Shown piece by piece: positions 1 through 11,939 of a stretch of DNA of 64,000 bases. Below the pieces are notes generated by a model. It was not told the origin of the DNA. It made no database searches and saw only the letters and a list, made by a program, of their open reading frames with translations. The DNA lies in the NCBI GenBank assembly GCA_946406115.1, contig OX291544.1, forward strand, positions 3,410,001-3,474,000, read 5' to 3'. Source of the DNA: Apoda limacodes (taxonomy: Eukaryota; Arthropoda; Insecta; Lepidoptera; Limacodidae). A program made the position numbers and the translations under genes. Within the stretch, counting starts at the first letter, position 1. Each line of letters begins with the position of its first letter.

Positions 1-1170
1 TGGCCGTATCTACGCTCGTCGTGACTCTGTCGAAACGGCGTCTCGTATAAAGAAAGATGCGGACATAAGTAAGGTTTTTCAGTTGGACGGTATTTGATGG
101 ACGGTTATGTTTATAATCTAATAAAATGTGCTGTGGCTGTTTTGGTGATTTAGAATACTTGTAGCTTACATAATTATGTTTTAGAACGCATATTAATCGT
201 TTTCTCACCACCACACTGTATGTATTTTATTTCTTGTAGTACATATTTGTGTCGCCTATTGCTTTACAGTTGCAGTGTGATTGTCAGTCCGTATTGCGCT
301 TTAGGGACAACCAGTAGTGTAATCTGTAAACGTAATCTGTAACTTATCTTATTTTAAATGACATGTTTGTACTCTTGCCGCATTGCAATAATATTATATT
401 TTATTCTTTGTATCTGTATTATCTATCGCTTTTTAGTTGCAGTGTAACTGTCTGTACGTATTGCGCTTCGCAGATAATATTTAGCATAATAGCATTAATT
501 TATTTTAATTTAAATGTCTTATCTGCCTATAAATGTTATGTATTTAACTATTTATTAATAATGACAATACCTACTGGTTTATTGCCAGCATCCAATAGTT
601 ACTCTTTGTAAAACTACAAACGAAATAATATTAGTGGCAACTAATAAACAAATATTTTGTATGAAATACTTAGGTCACAAACAAGCTTTAGCTAAATTAA
701 AGCAAAACGCTTTCAACCAACGCTTTAAATCAGAGTTTGATTCCCATTTACTATTGTAGTGTTTTTGACTTAACACTCTAGTTTGTAATTGGCATGGGCA
801 TGCTATAATGACACTACAATCACGTGACTTCGACAGTAAGGCTATGTTCCAAAACGCAACATTGGAGTTAAAAACGCCCGGCTCAGGATAATTTTCCAAG
901 TGTCAAGATAAATTATTGAGACTTCCATACATTTATTTAAAGTCACTCATGATGCGATCTTTAGTCAATGAGATAAAGTAAAAAAATTCGTTGCTCAAAA
1001 AGCAAGTATTCGCGGCAAATCTTGATCAGGCGAAGTTTATATTGATCAACAAAAGTATCCTCTGTGTTATAAAAGACAGGTAAAAGAAAAATAACTGTCG
1101 TGACAACCAGTAACAAGCTAAAGACTTCACGGCACACTTAAGCTCATAGAGTTGTAAGGCTATATATGAG
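1..1170. other. Left end, no gene recognised
   Basis: AT-rich. About 240-325 and 405-490 are diverged direct copies (gttgcagtgtgattgtcagt / gttgcagtgtaactgtctgt, both followed by acgtattgcgctt or close). Nothing coding is supported. Confidence 0.5.
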
Positions 1171-1407
1171 AGTGACGTTGATGAAAGAAATAATCTGGGA
1201 AATTAGGTGAAAGGGGCGTTACATATTTTTGTTAGCAGTCAAAAGTGGTCTCTCTTTCTTCATATTGCATGTATATATTATATATGTAATAATATATATA
1301 ACATATACAATATATGCAATAAAGAGAGACAACGTCTGACTACCAACATAAATATGCAACGCCCCTTTCACCTGATTTCCCGGATTATTTCTTTCACCAA
1401 CATCACT
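1171..1407. mobile_element. 237-bp near-palindromic hairpin element
   Basis: Arms agtgacgttgatgaaagaaa.. (1171) and the complementary sequence ending at 1407 pair almost throughout, including gtgaaaggggcgtta and ctctctttcttcatattgca; the centre is an atatat loop near 1285. ORFs on both strands mirror each other because of the palindrome. Probably a MITE. Confidence 0.85.
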
Positions 1408-2567
1408 CAAATTTCTCAGTTAACAAAGATCCCAAGTAGTATACAAATTTTCGCACTTGCTCAACTTTTTTTGCTTTCCACCATAACATTGCAGTTTGAT
1501 TCCTTCCAAAACCATACAAAGTATTAAACAGTTACAGAATATTTCGGGAAATTCAAAAAAACGATATACACGACATCTATGCCAAAAATTAAATCACCGT
1601 ATTATAATAATGCCTCACACTTTTTTTTTCTATGAGGTGGCATGAGATTTTTCAAACGGGAAAAAGTAAAAGTAATCCGTTAAGCTGTCACTATTGTTCC
1701 ATCGGTTACGACAAGTGAAAAATGTATGTAACGGCCATAACGGCCCGTGAATAAATGTATTGCCGTTGGAACTCTCGATCGGGATCAAAATATCCTTCGT
1801 CCAAACGCAGCTCACGAATAAGGAGCTGGAGGATCACGTTGGAGGTTCGAAACTAGTCGAGCTATCGACTGAAACTCCTCCGCAATAACTTAGCCGTTTA
1901 TCACGGCAATAATAATTTATAATATTAACAACTCCAAATAAAGTCCTAGGACATCAATCTAACAAACTCACAAAATATTCATTGAATTAAGAAATATATT
2001 GTATACATACATAGCACTTCTAACATTAATATGATAAGTAGGTATTCTTGCCTACTTGAACTTTGATCGTTACTCATGACACTTATTCTATAAATAAAAG
2101 ATATTACACAATCAAAAACAAATCTACTTCATCATCACCGACACTCAGACGAGCACGCGTGACGCAATCATTAAGAAAAAAACACATAATAACATATATA
2201 CATATAATACATATTTATAATTTCAAAACGGGTTTAATACCCTTGAAGGCCAGCTACATTATCATCGCAGTCGTATTTGCATTTGTGGCTCGACTAAGTA
2301 ATGGTGTTAAGTTAAAGTTATTTGTATATAAGCACCACCAGTGCAATTGATTCTTGGATCATTTAAATTTGATTTAATAAATTCCTTAAGTTGGCCATGA
2401 GCAATCAAATTTTAAATATTCTCCGATAAGATTTCGATATCGCTGTTCATTGTATCAAAAAATATGTAATCTAAACAAACAGGTGTTATCATGTATTTGT
2501 GATACACGAGTTATACTTCACTACACTAGTGCAAACGTGGTAACACAATACAAATTCACAAATAGTT
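1408..2567. other. Upstream region of esterase 1
   Basis: AT-rich, no gene. A TATATAAG sequence at about 2325 and cactaca-type sites near 2520 could be core promoter elements, but neither is convincing by itself. Confidence 0.3.
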
Positions 2568-2777
2568 ATGAAAAAGTTAAAAGCAATCGTGAATAATTTA
2601 CTAACTGTGAAGTATTTGATATTGTTTACGTTGTTCGCCATGAACTTGGTCGACCAGCCGGCGCCGGAAGTTACGATTGAGCAAGGCAGGCTGAGTGGTT
2701 TGATCAGCAGCGATGGGACTTACTTTGAGTACCTCGGGATACCTTACGCGTCAACGAACAGCAGCGCGAGGTTCCAG
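2568..2777 (+). CDS. Esterase 1 exon 1
   Basis: Codes the first 70 residues: signal-like segment and the first beta strands through SSARFQ. The ATG is the first in frame and has a matching ATG in the paralogue. The donor is CAG followed by GTGCGG, phase 0. From about position 2607 it is almost identical to exon 1 of the paralogue (11979-12149), including at synonymous sites. Confidence 0.9.
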
Positions 2778-5700
2778 GTGCGGATAAATATATAATTTCT
2801 ATATATATGATCTGAGTGAAAGACACCACTACATACTCGATTAAAAAAATCTCAATTATTATTAATTATTATGAAGAAATATAGCTTAGAACCTTCACCA
2901 ATAAATGGCCTAACGCAAAAATATTTTTTTGAAATCGTATTGGTATTTCCTGAGATTAGCGCTTCAAACCATACGTACAGAACAAGATGGTCTAGAAGTC
3001 TTATCAATAAAAATTCATTTGTCCAAATCGGGTGAAACATTTAGGTTTAAATTGTGTAAATAAATACATTGTAACTCCCATCCGCGTAAATAATGTTAAC
3101 TAGATTTTGAAATTTAACCTCCCTTTCTCGTGAAAATTTGCCTAACCGAATCTTCCTAACTAATGCCGTAGAATTCAGAAAATTCAAAAGCAGTGCCGTT
3201 CGCAAATGCATCCCCCACACATCTAGCACCCCATTCATACCAAACCCCGATTCTATCAAACCATCACATCATTTATACCTCCAAAGTAAACTTCCACAAA
3301 CAAAGGGCAAACCTTAACAGGACATCCTTCACGATTGACCTGAAAATCACAAGACAGGTACAAAAATTCTTGCTAAGTAACCTTCATGTATCTTAAGTTG
3401 ACATAGGCGTAACGGGTTGGATGAAAGTGACTTATTTGTTGACAAAACCATATTATGTTAATAATTAAATCTTTTCTGAGGAAATGAAAGCAATATTATA
3501 TAGTATTTTATTATTATTTTTTAATATGTATATATTTATTTCAATTGTTTTCATTTTAGGCGCCACTGCCCCCTCCTTCATGGGACGGCGTCTTCAAAGC
3601 AAGTCAAGACATACATACGTGTGCTCAAAGAGCTTCAACAGGAGTAACGGGCTCTGAAGATTGTCTAAGGATGAATATATACGTGCCCGCATTATCCAAA
3701 GGTCCGTTACCAGTAATGTTCAGTATCCACGGAGGCGCATTTATAGTGGGAAGTGGAGGAAAAGCGATATTCGGTCCAGAATTTCTGATGAAACTAGACG
3801 TCATATTAGTAACATTTAATTACAGACTTGGACCATTGGGATTTTTATGTTTGGGCACTAAAGGAGCACCAGGTAATGCTGGTATGAAAGACCAATTAGC
3901 TGCTTTGCGTTGGGTTAAGAAAAATATTGTTGCATTTGGAGGTGATCCTGATAACATCACTATTTTCGGCGAAAGTGCTGGAGGCGCCTCGACCTCATTA
4001 TTATTAGTCAGTGAGACTACTAAGGGGTTATTTAAAAGGGCAATAGTGCAAAGTGGATCTGCAATTTCTCATTGGGGTATAAATAGAGAGCCATTAGAGT
4101 CTGCCAGCCGCCTCGCAAAAGAACTTGGTTATGACTCAGAAGACCCAAACAAACTTACTGAATTTTATAGTAAATTGCCTCTTATTGATCTGTTGAAATC
4201 AAACCCAGATCCTTTTAAACTAGGTTTTGGAAACCCGCTTATCTACCTACCTTGTGTTGAAAAGCCTATTCCTGGCGTTGAACCCTTTTTAACAGATTTT
4301 CCTTACAATCTAATATCTAAAAACCTAAAAAATGTGTCAATTATATTTGGTACAACTAGTAAAGAAGGTTTGTTTTTTATTAAAGGTGAAACTGAGAGTT
4401 CGATAAGTAGAATAAATAACATGACTTTAGTTACAAGTGATCTAGAGTTTGAATCCGATAAACAAACCAATAGAGAAACACAAAGGGTCAAAGAATTTTA
4501 TTTTAAGCAAGACACAATCAGTTTTAAGAATTTAATGAATGTCTCAGACCTTGCTGGCCACTTGTTTTTCGAAATGCCGATGATATTGGAAACTGAAGCC
4601 TATTTAAAAAACACTCAAACAAATATTTATAATTATTATTTTAACTACAGCGGAAACCGGAATTTTCTGAAATATCATCTTGGGTATGATGTACCAGGTG
4701 CATGCCATGGTGACGATTTGTTGTACATATTTAAAGGAAGAATATGGCCTTTTCGAATAAATAGTAACGATCAGAAAATAATTGACTATATGACAAAGAT
4801 GTGGACCAATTTTGCTAAGTACGGGTAAGTTTTTTTTTTTAAGTTAATTTTTATATTTTAACCTTGAATATCAACTATTAACCGCGATTAATAGCTTCCC
4901 CACGACTCTTACAGGAACTCTTTGATACGAGCAAAGCTTGTATTATGGATACCAGACAAGGAATCAAAATATTTTATACGTTTCTTTTGTGTACTTATTG
5001 TACCTTGAAAACACCAGAGGCACGGAGCCGCCACAGTATAATATCGCTTCTGAAATAAATACAAAATTAAAAACAATTATTACTGTACCCTTTTCTTTTG
5101 CAAACTGAAAAACTTTTGCATTCAAGTGCTCGTTCTCATTTATTTATTTAAATAAAAGAGTAAGTAAAAGATAACCACCAATAGATTTAACATAAATATT
5201 AATAATTAAGGATGGATCATCTGATCGTCTGATCATCTGATCATCTGACGGAACCCTTATGAGGCTTATCTGAAAGATGATGAGTTCTAGTTATACAATT
5301 TTTTAATTTAATAATAGTTACAGTTTACTTATTAGTAACTGACATTAACAAAATACATGTTTGTAAAAATGTTCTACCCATTGCCGTTTAGCGACAGTAG
5401 ATGTTTACTAATATACTTAATTGATTTAACATTTTTACTCAGGTATTTCTTCTGTACATAACTTACTTAACCTGTGTATTCATAACGTTGGGTAGTAAGT
5501 TTAAAAAGTATCGCTCTACATATGAAGTATTCGCCCGACCTAAATTTCATTATCGGCGTATTATAGAAAAAAAAACAAACAATTAAATTTTTCCTCTTTA
5601 ATGGCATAATACAGTCGTGTCTGTGAAACCATGGAAATACACATACAAAATTTCAACCCAATCGGTCAAGCAGCGCCACCTACCGGGTCAAATTGTATTT

Positions 5701-7452
5701 TTAAATCATACTGGAAACTATCGAAATATCGTCGTTATGTGAAAAAGATAAGTACGGAAGGATATTTCTTACTACCCGTTGTCTTATTAGCCTATGTTCA
5801 TTAGGGATAATGTCGGCTTCTAATGGTAAAAGAATTTTTCACATCGATTCAGTAATTTTGGAGCCTATTCAGTACAAACAAACAAACAAACTCTCAAATC
5901 CTTCCTCTTTTTAATATAAGTGTAGATGCCTCGGAAAACTTTTAATAAAGTACACAATTTTATTTCAGTTTTATATGGGAACCGTCAACCTTTATATTAT
6001 AATCGAATTCAACTTTATGCTTTTAGACGTCCACAGATTACTTCACCGGTCACCGTGGCCTATAGACGCTTGTAACACCAGGGGTATCACTCGCGCGTTG
6101 CCGACCCTTCAAAAATCCAATAACTTCTTTCTTGAAAAACCCCATACTTTAGTCCTTAGAGAAAACTTTGGCTGGGACTGACTATTTCTGACGGGAGCTC
6201 ATTCCACAACCCAAGCGTTCACTGGAGGAAGTTTCTCTGCAACCGCACTGTACGCGACCATTTCGGTTCTAGTGTTTAAGAATGAAAAATCGGCCAAGTG
6301 CGAGTCGGACTCGCGTACGAAGGGTTCCGAACCATTTACATAATTGAAAAAAATAACGTTTGTTGTATGGGAGCCCGCCTTAAATATTTGTTCTATTTTA
6401 ATTTAATTATTTATTTTTAAAGTAAATAAATAATTAAATATTCTGTGCAAATTTCAAGCGTTGCCGTTATCAATATTGAGCAAAAAGAACCAAGTTTGTT
6501 GTATGGGATCCCTCTTAAATATTTATGTTATTCTGTTTTTTTCTTAAAAAAAACTAAGTACCTAGCGTAGGTATTGATACGAATTGCAAACACATATTAT
6601 TTTTACAAATAATATATATTAATAATAGTATAGATACTGGCGAATAAACAATGTGTAAAATAGCAATAAAATAATGATAAAAATAAAATAAAATAGAAAA
6701 TATATAAAATAGTGGTAAATTCATGCTTCTCTGCACCAAGTTATTTTTGGGAAGAAGTTAAATTGAAAGGGCGAGGGCAGCCCACAGAGGGGTGTGTTTA
6801 ATACATACCAAGCAAAATTTTTCAAAAAATCCATACAGTAATTTTTTTTTTCAAAAAACTCATACAAAAAAAATTAGCCCTCCGATTTTTGCATTCCATT
6901 TAGGTATAAGGGGTGCATTTTCATCCATTAACGATTTACGCAAAAATGACGTGGTGCAGAGAAGTAAAAAATTACCAAAACAGCTTATGATAAATAAAAT
7001 AGCAAAAAAAAATTTTCGACAAAATAGACAACCCCAAAACTCTTGCAAATCATATTAGTAACAAGTATTGCCATTATATAAATACGCCCTCTATCTGTGT
7101 TTTTACCAAAAAAAAAATGCTCCAAGAAATTTGACATTTGTTTTTTAACGCTTGGGAGCTGAAAAGTTGGGACAACTTATAGAATTGCCTAATACAAGCT
7201 CATCCTGGCTTCATTGTTAGTTTTGTTGCATCCTTTAAAGCTTTCGCAGTATTCAAATTGTCTCGTTTCTTTTTCAGGGATCCTACTCCTGCGTCTGCAA
7301 TCGACTTACCGTTAAAATGGATGCCCAGCCGTAACGACGATATACAGTTTCTATACATAGATGACCCAATGGAAATGGGACCTATACCCAATCCAGAGGC
7401 CTATCAGTTGTGGAAGGATATATATGCAAAATATCGAAGGAAAAAAATATGA
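2568..7452 (+). CDS. Carboxyl/cholinesterase (esterase 1), three exons
   Basis: Alpha/beta-hydrolase of the carboxylesterase family, which hydrolyses carboxylic esters. Exons 2568-2777, 3560-4824 and 7278-7452 join in frame to 549 aa, the usual family length; all introns are GT..AG. The N-terminus is basic and then hydrophobic (YLILFTLFAMNLV), so a secreted or lumenal enzyme is likely. Visible: YFEYLGIPYA near residue 55, SEDCLRMN near 101, oxyanion HGGAF near 127, nucleophile elbow GESAGG with Ser209, Glu339 in SKEGLFF, and His453 in ACHGDD. All three catalytic residues are present, so it should be active. The elbow is not the GQSAG of juvenile hormone esterase, so that name is not supported; the substrate is unknown. 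It lies in tandem with a paralogue that starts 4.5 kb downstream. Confidence 0.93.
2778..3559 (+). other. Esterase 1 intron 1
   Basis: 782-bp AT-rich intron with a GT donor at 2778 and a TTTTAG acceptor ending at 3559. I see no gene or recognisable transposon in it. Confidence 0.7.
3560..4824 (+). CDS. Esterase 1 exon 2 (catalytic core)
   Basis: 1265-nt exon that begins APLPPPSWDGVF, phase 0 from exon 1. It carries the oxyanion-hole motif, Ser209 (GESAGG), Glu339 and His453. It ends within a glycine codon after KY (donor GGGTAAGT), to be completed by exon 3. There is no internal stop. Confidence 0.93.
5526..5926 (-). repeat. Truncated non-autonomous Helitron-like repeat
   Basis: Shares gcccgacctaaatttc and the cggcgta segment with copies at 26391, 29791 and 49532. 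The opposite end is TC (minus strand) flanked by A. The usual CTAG terminus and its hairpin are missing here, so the copy is truncated. Confidence 0.55.
6025..6275 (-). mobile_element. LINE 3' tail fragment
   Basis: Minus-strand copy of the 3' end of the Jockey-type LINE seen at 42890-43955: shared ggtcaccgtggcctat, cgcgcgttgc and cttctttcttgaaaaacccc. It is a 5'-truncated fragment with no usable ORF. Confidence 0.6.
6286..6540 (-). repeat. Lepidopteran interspersed repeat (ggccaagtgcgagtcgg family)
   Basis: Begins atcggccaagtgcgagtcgg on the plus strand and carries two copies of tttgttgtatgggagccc. The same repeat lies in the opposite orientation at about 9290-9692. I know this as a common lepidopteran interspersed repeat; its class is uncertain. 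Confidence 0.55.
7278..7452 (+). CDS. Esterase 1 exon 3 (C-terminus)
   Basis: Completes the Gly codon, then reads DPTPASAIDLPLKW and ends KYRRKKI before TGA at 7450-7452. The C-terminus is basic and has no evident GPI or transmembrane tail. The exon length (175 nt) is identical to the last exon of the paralogue. Confidence 0.92.
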
Positions 7453-7471
7453 ATAAATATATATAAATAAA
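7452..7471 (+). promoter_or_regulatory. Polyadenylation signals of esterase 1
   Basis: Two AATAAA hexamers at 7452-7457 (overlapping the last base of the TGA) and 7466-7471. The first is so close to the stop that the second is the more likely signal; either implies a very short 3' UTR. Confidence 0.5.
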
Positions 7472-7748
7472 ACTAAGGTTTCTTTTTACTTTTATCATAA
7501 TCTCATCCAAAAGGGAAGGATCATAATCCAAAACGGAGTTGATTTTTTTTTATTTTACCAAAGAAAACAAAACATTTCCTAAACAATACTTAGCAGTTCC
7601 TTTGGAGTCTTTTGTTTCCCTTGTTTTTAATTGGTTTACGGTAAGTAATTTTTTTTTTGACATTTTGGCTCTGTACGTAATGAGTAGGTAGAGAACTTAT
7701 TGATTTATATTCATTAATATTAGATTTAAGCTTGAAAGCCCAGTCGTC

Positions 7749-7909
7749 GTCTCAGCCATACGACGGTATGGTATACATACGTCTCAGCCATACGACGGTA
7801 TGGTATACATACGTCTCAGTCATACGACGGTATGGTATACATACGTCTCAGCCATACGACGTTATGGTATACATAAGTCTCAGCCATACGACGGTATGGT
7901 ATACATACG
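7749..7909 (+). repeat. 32-bp minisatellite, 5 copies
   Basis: Five head-to-tail copies of a 32-bp unit starting gtctcagccatacgacggta and ending tggtatacatac, with single-base differences. The unit has partly palindromic parts (gtatac; catacgacggtatg). Open frames across it are by-products of the repeat. Confidence 0.9.
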
Positions 7910-8045
7910 TATGCCACTTGATCAGATAATCAATACTAATATTATAAATGCGCAAGTGAGTTTGTTTGTTTCTTCTTTACGAACGCAACAGAGCATCCAA
8001 TTGAGCTGAAGCACAAGGATAGTTGAAAAAATGAAGTAGAACATA

Positions 8046-9012
8046 CGAGGGCTGATTGATAAGTTTCCGATACGAATAAGGAAAACCTAAAAAATCTATT
8101 TAAAATAAATTTATTTCTCAACGTAGTTTCCTTCTACCTCGATGCATTTAGTCCAGGCAGTGCTTCTCCAATGCCGTAACACCAGTTTGATAAAATGTTT
8201 TCTCCGAACCCATAAAATATTTGGTTACGGCAACAATGACTTCATCATTTGATGAAAATCTCTGGCCACCTAACCATTTCTTCAGGTTCAAGAATAAGTG
8301 GAAGTCGCACGGGACCTGATCCAGGGTGGATGCGGTAGCAATTTGAACTGCAATTCACTGCGTTGTCATGGTGGAACAAAACTTTTGTCTTGGCCAAATG
8401 AGTTCGTTTCTTCGGGATTTCTTCACTAAAATTTTGCAGCAAGCTTGCGTAGTACTCTCCATTTATTGTTTTTTTCTTTTTGCAGATAATCTACTAAAAT
8501 AATCCTTCGAGCGCCAAACACTCCGATGAATCTTCTACTCGACGTTGCTTTTGGTCAACAGTGAGCAAACGCGGCACCGGCAACTTCAAGCGCCGATCGT
8601 TCAATACAATTTTGTGATTTTTGTGATCATGTCCCGATTCGTAACTTCATTTCGACGGCCAGACCTGTGGGCGTGTTCGCAGCTCATTCCTTTACGTTTT
8701 GAATCAGTTACCCAGGTGTGAATTGTACTCAATGAAGGAGCAGAATTACATCAATACTCTAGCTAAAACGTCTACTTAGGCTTTATTCTGGGTAGCTATT
8801 TTCTCTTTAAAAACGTAAATCTATATCACCGCACGAATTTCGTTTCTTTCCATTGTTAAGAAAATTCACGACAGAAAAAGTTCTAGGTCCTCTCATACAA
8901 ATTACATCAGTTCGATTTAGTTCAAATTTGGCGTTCTAATTCGAAAAGATATATTATGATGTAATAATATATTTTAAGTTCGTCGTTTGGGCCAGTTATC
9001 AATCAGTCCTGG
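8046..9012 (-). mobile_element. Decayed mariner element
   Basis: Terminal inverted repeats CGAGGGCTGATTGATAA (8046) and CCAGGACTGATTGATAA (end at 9012, complementary strand), bounded by TA at 8044-8045 and 9013-9014, the duplication expected for Tc1/mariner. Minus-strand reading shows mariner transposase traces: KRTHLAKTKVLFHHDNA, KWLGGQRFSSNDEVI and a C-terminal KCIEVEGNYVEK, in different frames with stops. The transposase is dead. The third catalytic Asp region (SPDLAPSD-type) was not recognised. Confidence 0.85.
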
Positions 9013-9289
9013 TATAGGCTACTTTTTATTCCGGCAAAAGTATCCGCAAAAATAACTGTATTCTGAACGGACATTAAGTACAATAAAACAAAATATAAGT
9101 GCAACGACAAAACGATTGATGTATATTGAGTGTTATGATTTCATACTTTGACCCCTAATATTACCTAGCGTCATTAATACACCACGAAATTGTTTTACGG
9201 ATATTTCTGAGAAGACAACTCTGATTTGTTTTAATGATGTTGATATGATACATAAAGTTTTGCCATCTAACGATTACACGATTATTAGC

Positions 9290-9692
9290 ATTAGCGGAAC
9301 CTTATTACTAAGACTCCGCTGTCCGTTCGTCTGTCACCAGGCTGTATCTCATGAAACGTGATAGATAGCCAGTTGAAATTTTCACAGAAGATGTATTTCT
9401 GTTGCCGCTAACAATTACTAAAAAATAGAATAAAATAAATATTTAAGGGGGCTCCCATACAACAAACGTGATTTTTTTGCTCGTTTTGCTCGATATTGAT
9501 AACGGCAACAGGTAGACGCTTAAAATGTTCAAAGACAATTTAGTTATATAGTCACTTTAAAAATTAATATATTAATTACAATAAAACAAACATTCAATGT
9601 TCCCATACAACAAACGTGATTTTTTTGCCGTTTCTATAGATAATGGTAAGAAACCCTTTGTGTCCGAGTCCGACTCGCACTTGGCCGATTTC
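9290..9692 (+). repeat. Lepidopteran interspersed repeat (ggccaagtgcgagtcgg family), plus copy
   Basis: Ends gtccgactcgcacttggccg near 9690 and contains two cccatacaacaaacgtgatt blocks. Opposite orientation to the copy at 6286-6540, so the pair forms a roughly 3-kb-spaced inverted repeat around the last exon of esterase 1. Confidence 0.55.
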
Positions 9693-10985
9693 TTAGTACA
9701 TTCACATGCACAACGCCAATATTACAGAAATATGCTTTCTGACTTATATCGCCCTCTTAAAAAGGAAAACTAAAACGAAAATGTACAGTCACGTCGGGGT
9801 CACCAATGTGGAGCGGCGGCAAAGAGATCTCCTGTCAGACGAGGTGTTATGCCTGGGGACCGCCGTGGTCCACATAACTTATGCTTCGGTTTCTATATAT
9901 GCTGAACCCATGATGCTAAGCCACTTTTTGAAATATTCATCGATATTGTTTAGGCTCTAGGCCTAACTGCACATGTATAATGACATGTTCTAGAATTACG
10001 CTGTTAACGTTAACCACTACGTTTTCCACTGACTGCTACACACTAAACTCTCTATCTCAAAAACTACTGAACCGATTTTAATGCAACTTGCACTGCCCCC
10101 TAAAAAATATCAATCCGACTTTTAGTTTTTGAGATATGCGCATTCAAACATATATACATTTATGAAATTTGGCACACATGTTTAGAAGCTAGTATAGACT
10201 AACATATACAAAACCTATGCAATTTAGACTATATTGCAGTTCAAATTAATAACATCCTTTTTTAAGTCGGTTAATAAAATGAGTGACGACTCATCTAGCA
10301 GTGACACAGAGGTAAATTTATCTCCACCGGGTTTTTCAAAATAGAAGTTATTAAAATTTTATAGGGTTTTTTATGACAAATCTGCAATGAAATCTGTATG
10401 GCAGTTACACTCACCATTTTGTTAAATTTGAAATTTTAATAGCAGCGAGCCAAATACGGCAGAATTATAAGGACTGATATATCGGCCGTCACAAGTGGAG
10501 ATAGATTTTTTTACAAATTTCTACACGTGTTGGCACCAAATTTTAACGCTGTGTTTATTAATAAAGAAGACATAAGGATAACGATAGCGAAACTAAAAGA
10601 AACTATAAGGGCTTTTTATCTGACCTCGTAAGCCTAAAACGAGTGGCATTCAGTCAATTAGAAAAATGTCATTAACACAGTAATAAACATAAATAATTCA
10701 ACATATCGATCACAACAGGTTAATATTTTAAGAGTCTTCATATATTATCGATATGTGACATTTGACATGAATTATAAATAATAAGCTACTAAATAAAGTT
10801 GTGCTGTTCTGCAGTAGGAAAAGGGTAGTAAAATAATAAATTTACATCTTTGTCTGCATATCAAAACGCAAGCTTTTATCAAAAAGCTTTATTCATCACA
10901 AAATGTACAAACTGAAACATATGTACCTAAAAATAACTGTATAAACTGTTCTAAAATGAACAAAATAAAAACTAAAAATTAACTT
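9693..10985. other. Intergenic, no gene recognised
   Basis: AT-rich. Near 10020-10150 there is text typical of interspersed repeats (aaaactactgaaccgatttt). No convincing coding sequence. Confidence 0.5.
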
Positions 10986-11249
10986 TTATAAACTATCTAA
11001 TAATGTGTTACCAGTTGGAATGGTTGCCAAAATGCAGGCCTTATTTCCGCCTTGAACTGCAATGTAAATTGTTTGGGCAAGGTAAAAGCCAGCATTTAGG
11101 TCACAAGTAGGTTCAACCAAATGTGAAGATAAAATTCCAAATTTTTTGCAGCCGTAAACTTTGGGCCCAAAAGTAAATATATGCCCGCTTTCTAGAGAGT
11201 ACGAGAATATTTGCGCCTTTGAGGCCTTTTGTAAAATCAGCCGCCGCAT
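10986..11249 (-). pseudogene. Unidentified coding-like ORF, possible gene remnant
   Basis: 87-codon minus-strand ORF ending GNTLLDSL. Its composition looks like ordinary protein (SLESGHIFTFGPKVYG, then DLNAGFYLAQTIYIAVQGG), unlike the low-complexity frames around it. A second minus-strand frame upstream, starting after a CTACAG acceptor-like site at about 11317, is also open and overlaps it, so a frameshifted exon is possible. An AATAAA (minus strand) lies about 100 nt past the stop, near 10885. I do not recognise the family. Could be a retrocopy, a degraded exon, or chance. Confidence 0.3.
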
Positions 11250-11939
11250 GAGCCCTACGAATGTTTATAATACAAACTTTAATTTCCCTTTCTTGCCCTG
11301 TAGGGGACGATTTTCAAAAAAAGGTAAAACACGTCAATCTTTAATTTTAACGTAAAGTGAAATATCAATTTTGTAGAGAATAGATTTTACAATTTTTTTC
11401 TTAGTGCTCGCCTACGTTATAGCGGTAACTTCTGCACAAAATAAAAAGTCTAGAGTCTAGACACAGGCATTGATACCAGTATATCAGCCATTCAGTTTTT
11501 GCTTTTATTTAAAGTAATAGTAATAATATAAAAAAAAAATTAAAATTGCAAATGCTTAAATGATCTAAGTGCAAATGGCCACATTTTTTAAGCACAGCTT
11601 TTAGTATGGAAGGAAAAGACTCCAATATACCCCATAAAACCCCATATCTCCAGCAAATACGCTTTCAGCAAGGTTTTTTTTTTAATTTAATAGGGTTTGG
11701 TGGATAAATGAAATATAAATTTGTCACAAATAAAGAATACCTTTTTTTTAGATTAAAACTAAATTATCGACAAAATCGATTATCGACTCCTTACATCGTC
11801 TCTATGTAAGTAAATTAAATCTCAAGGTTTTTAACCTACATTATTTTTGTTAATGTAACACTTATCTGTTGGGCCCTTCACGGGCAGGTTCATCGTCTTA
11901 ACTTAATACCAATCGCTCAAAAAAATATCAAAACTAAAA

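Larger units (their letters stand above)
4825..7277 (+). other. Esterase 1 intron 2, repeat-bearing
   Basis: 2.45-kb intron (donor GTAAGT, acceptor TTTTCAG). It contains a short gatca-type simple stretch near 5215-5250, a truncated TC...CTAG-type repeat (5526-5926), a minus-strand LINE tail (6025-6275), the 'ggccaagtgcgag' repeat (6286-6540), and an inverted pair of about 25 bp around ctctgcacca near 6725 and 6950. No further gene was seen. Confidence 0.65.

Noticed and set aside
1207..1527. 106-aa plus and 63-aa minus ORFs
   Set aside because: Mirror images created by the palindromic element at 1171-1407.
7749..7909. CRISPR array
   Set aside because: Head-to-tail repeats without unique spacers, in a eukaryotic setting. 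The same holds for the arrays at 13171, 44052, 48049 and 60213.
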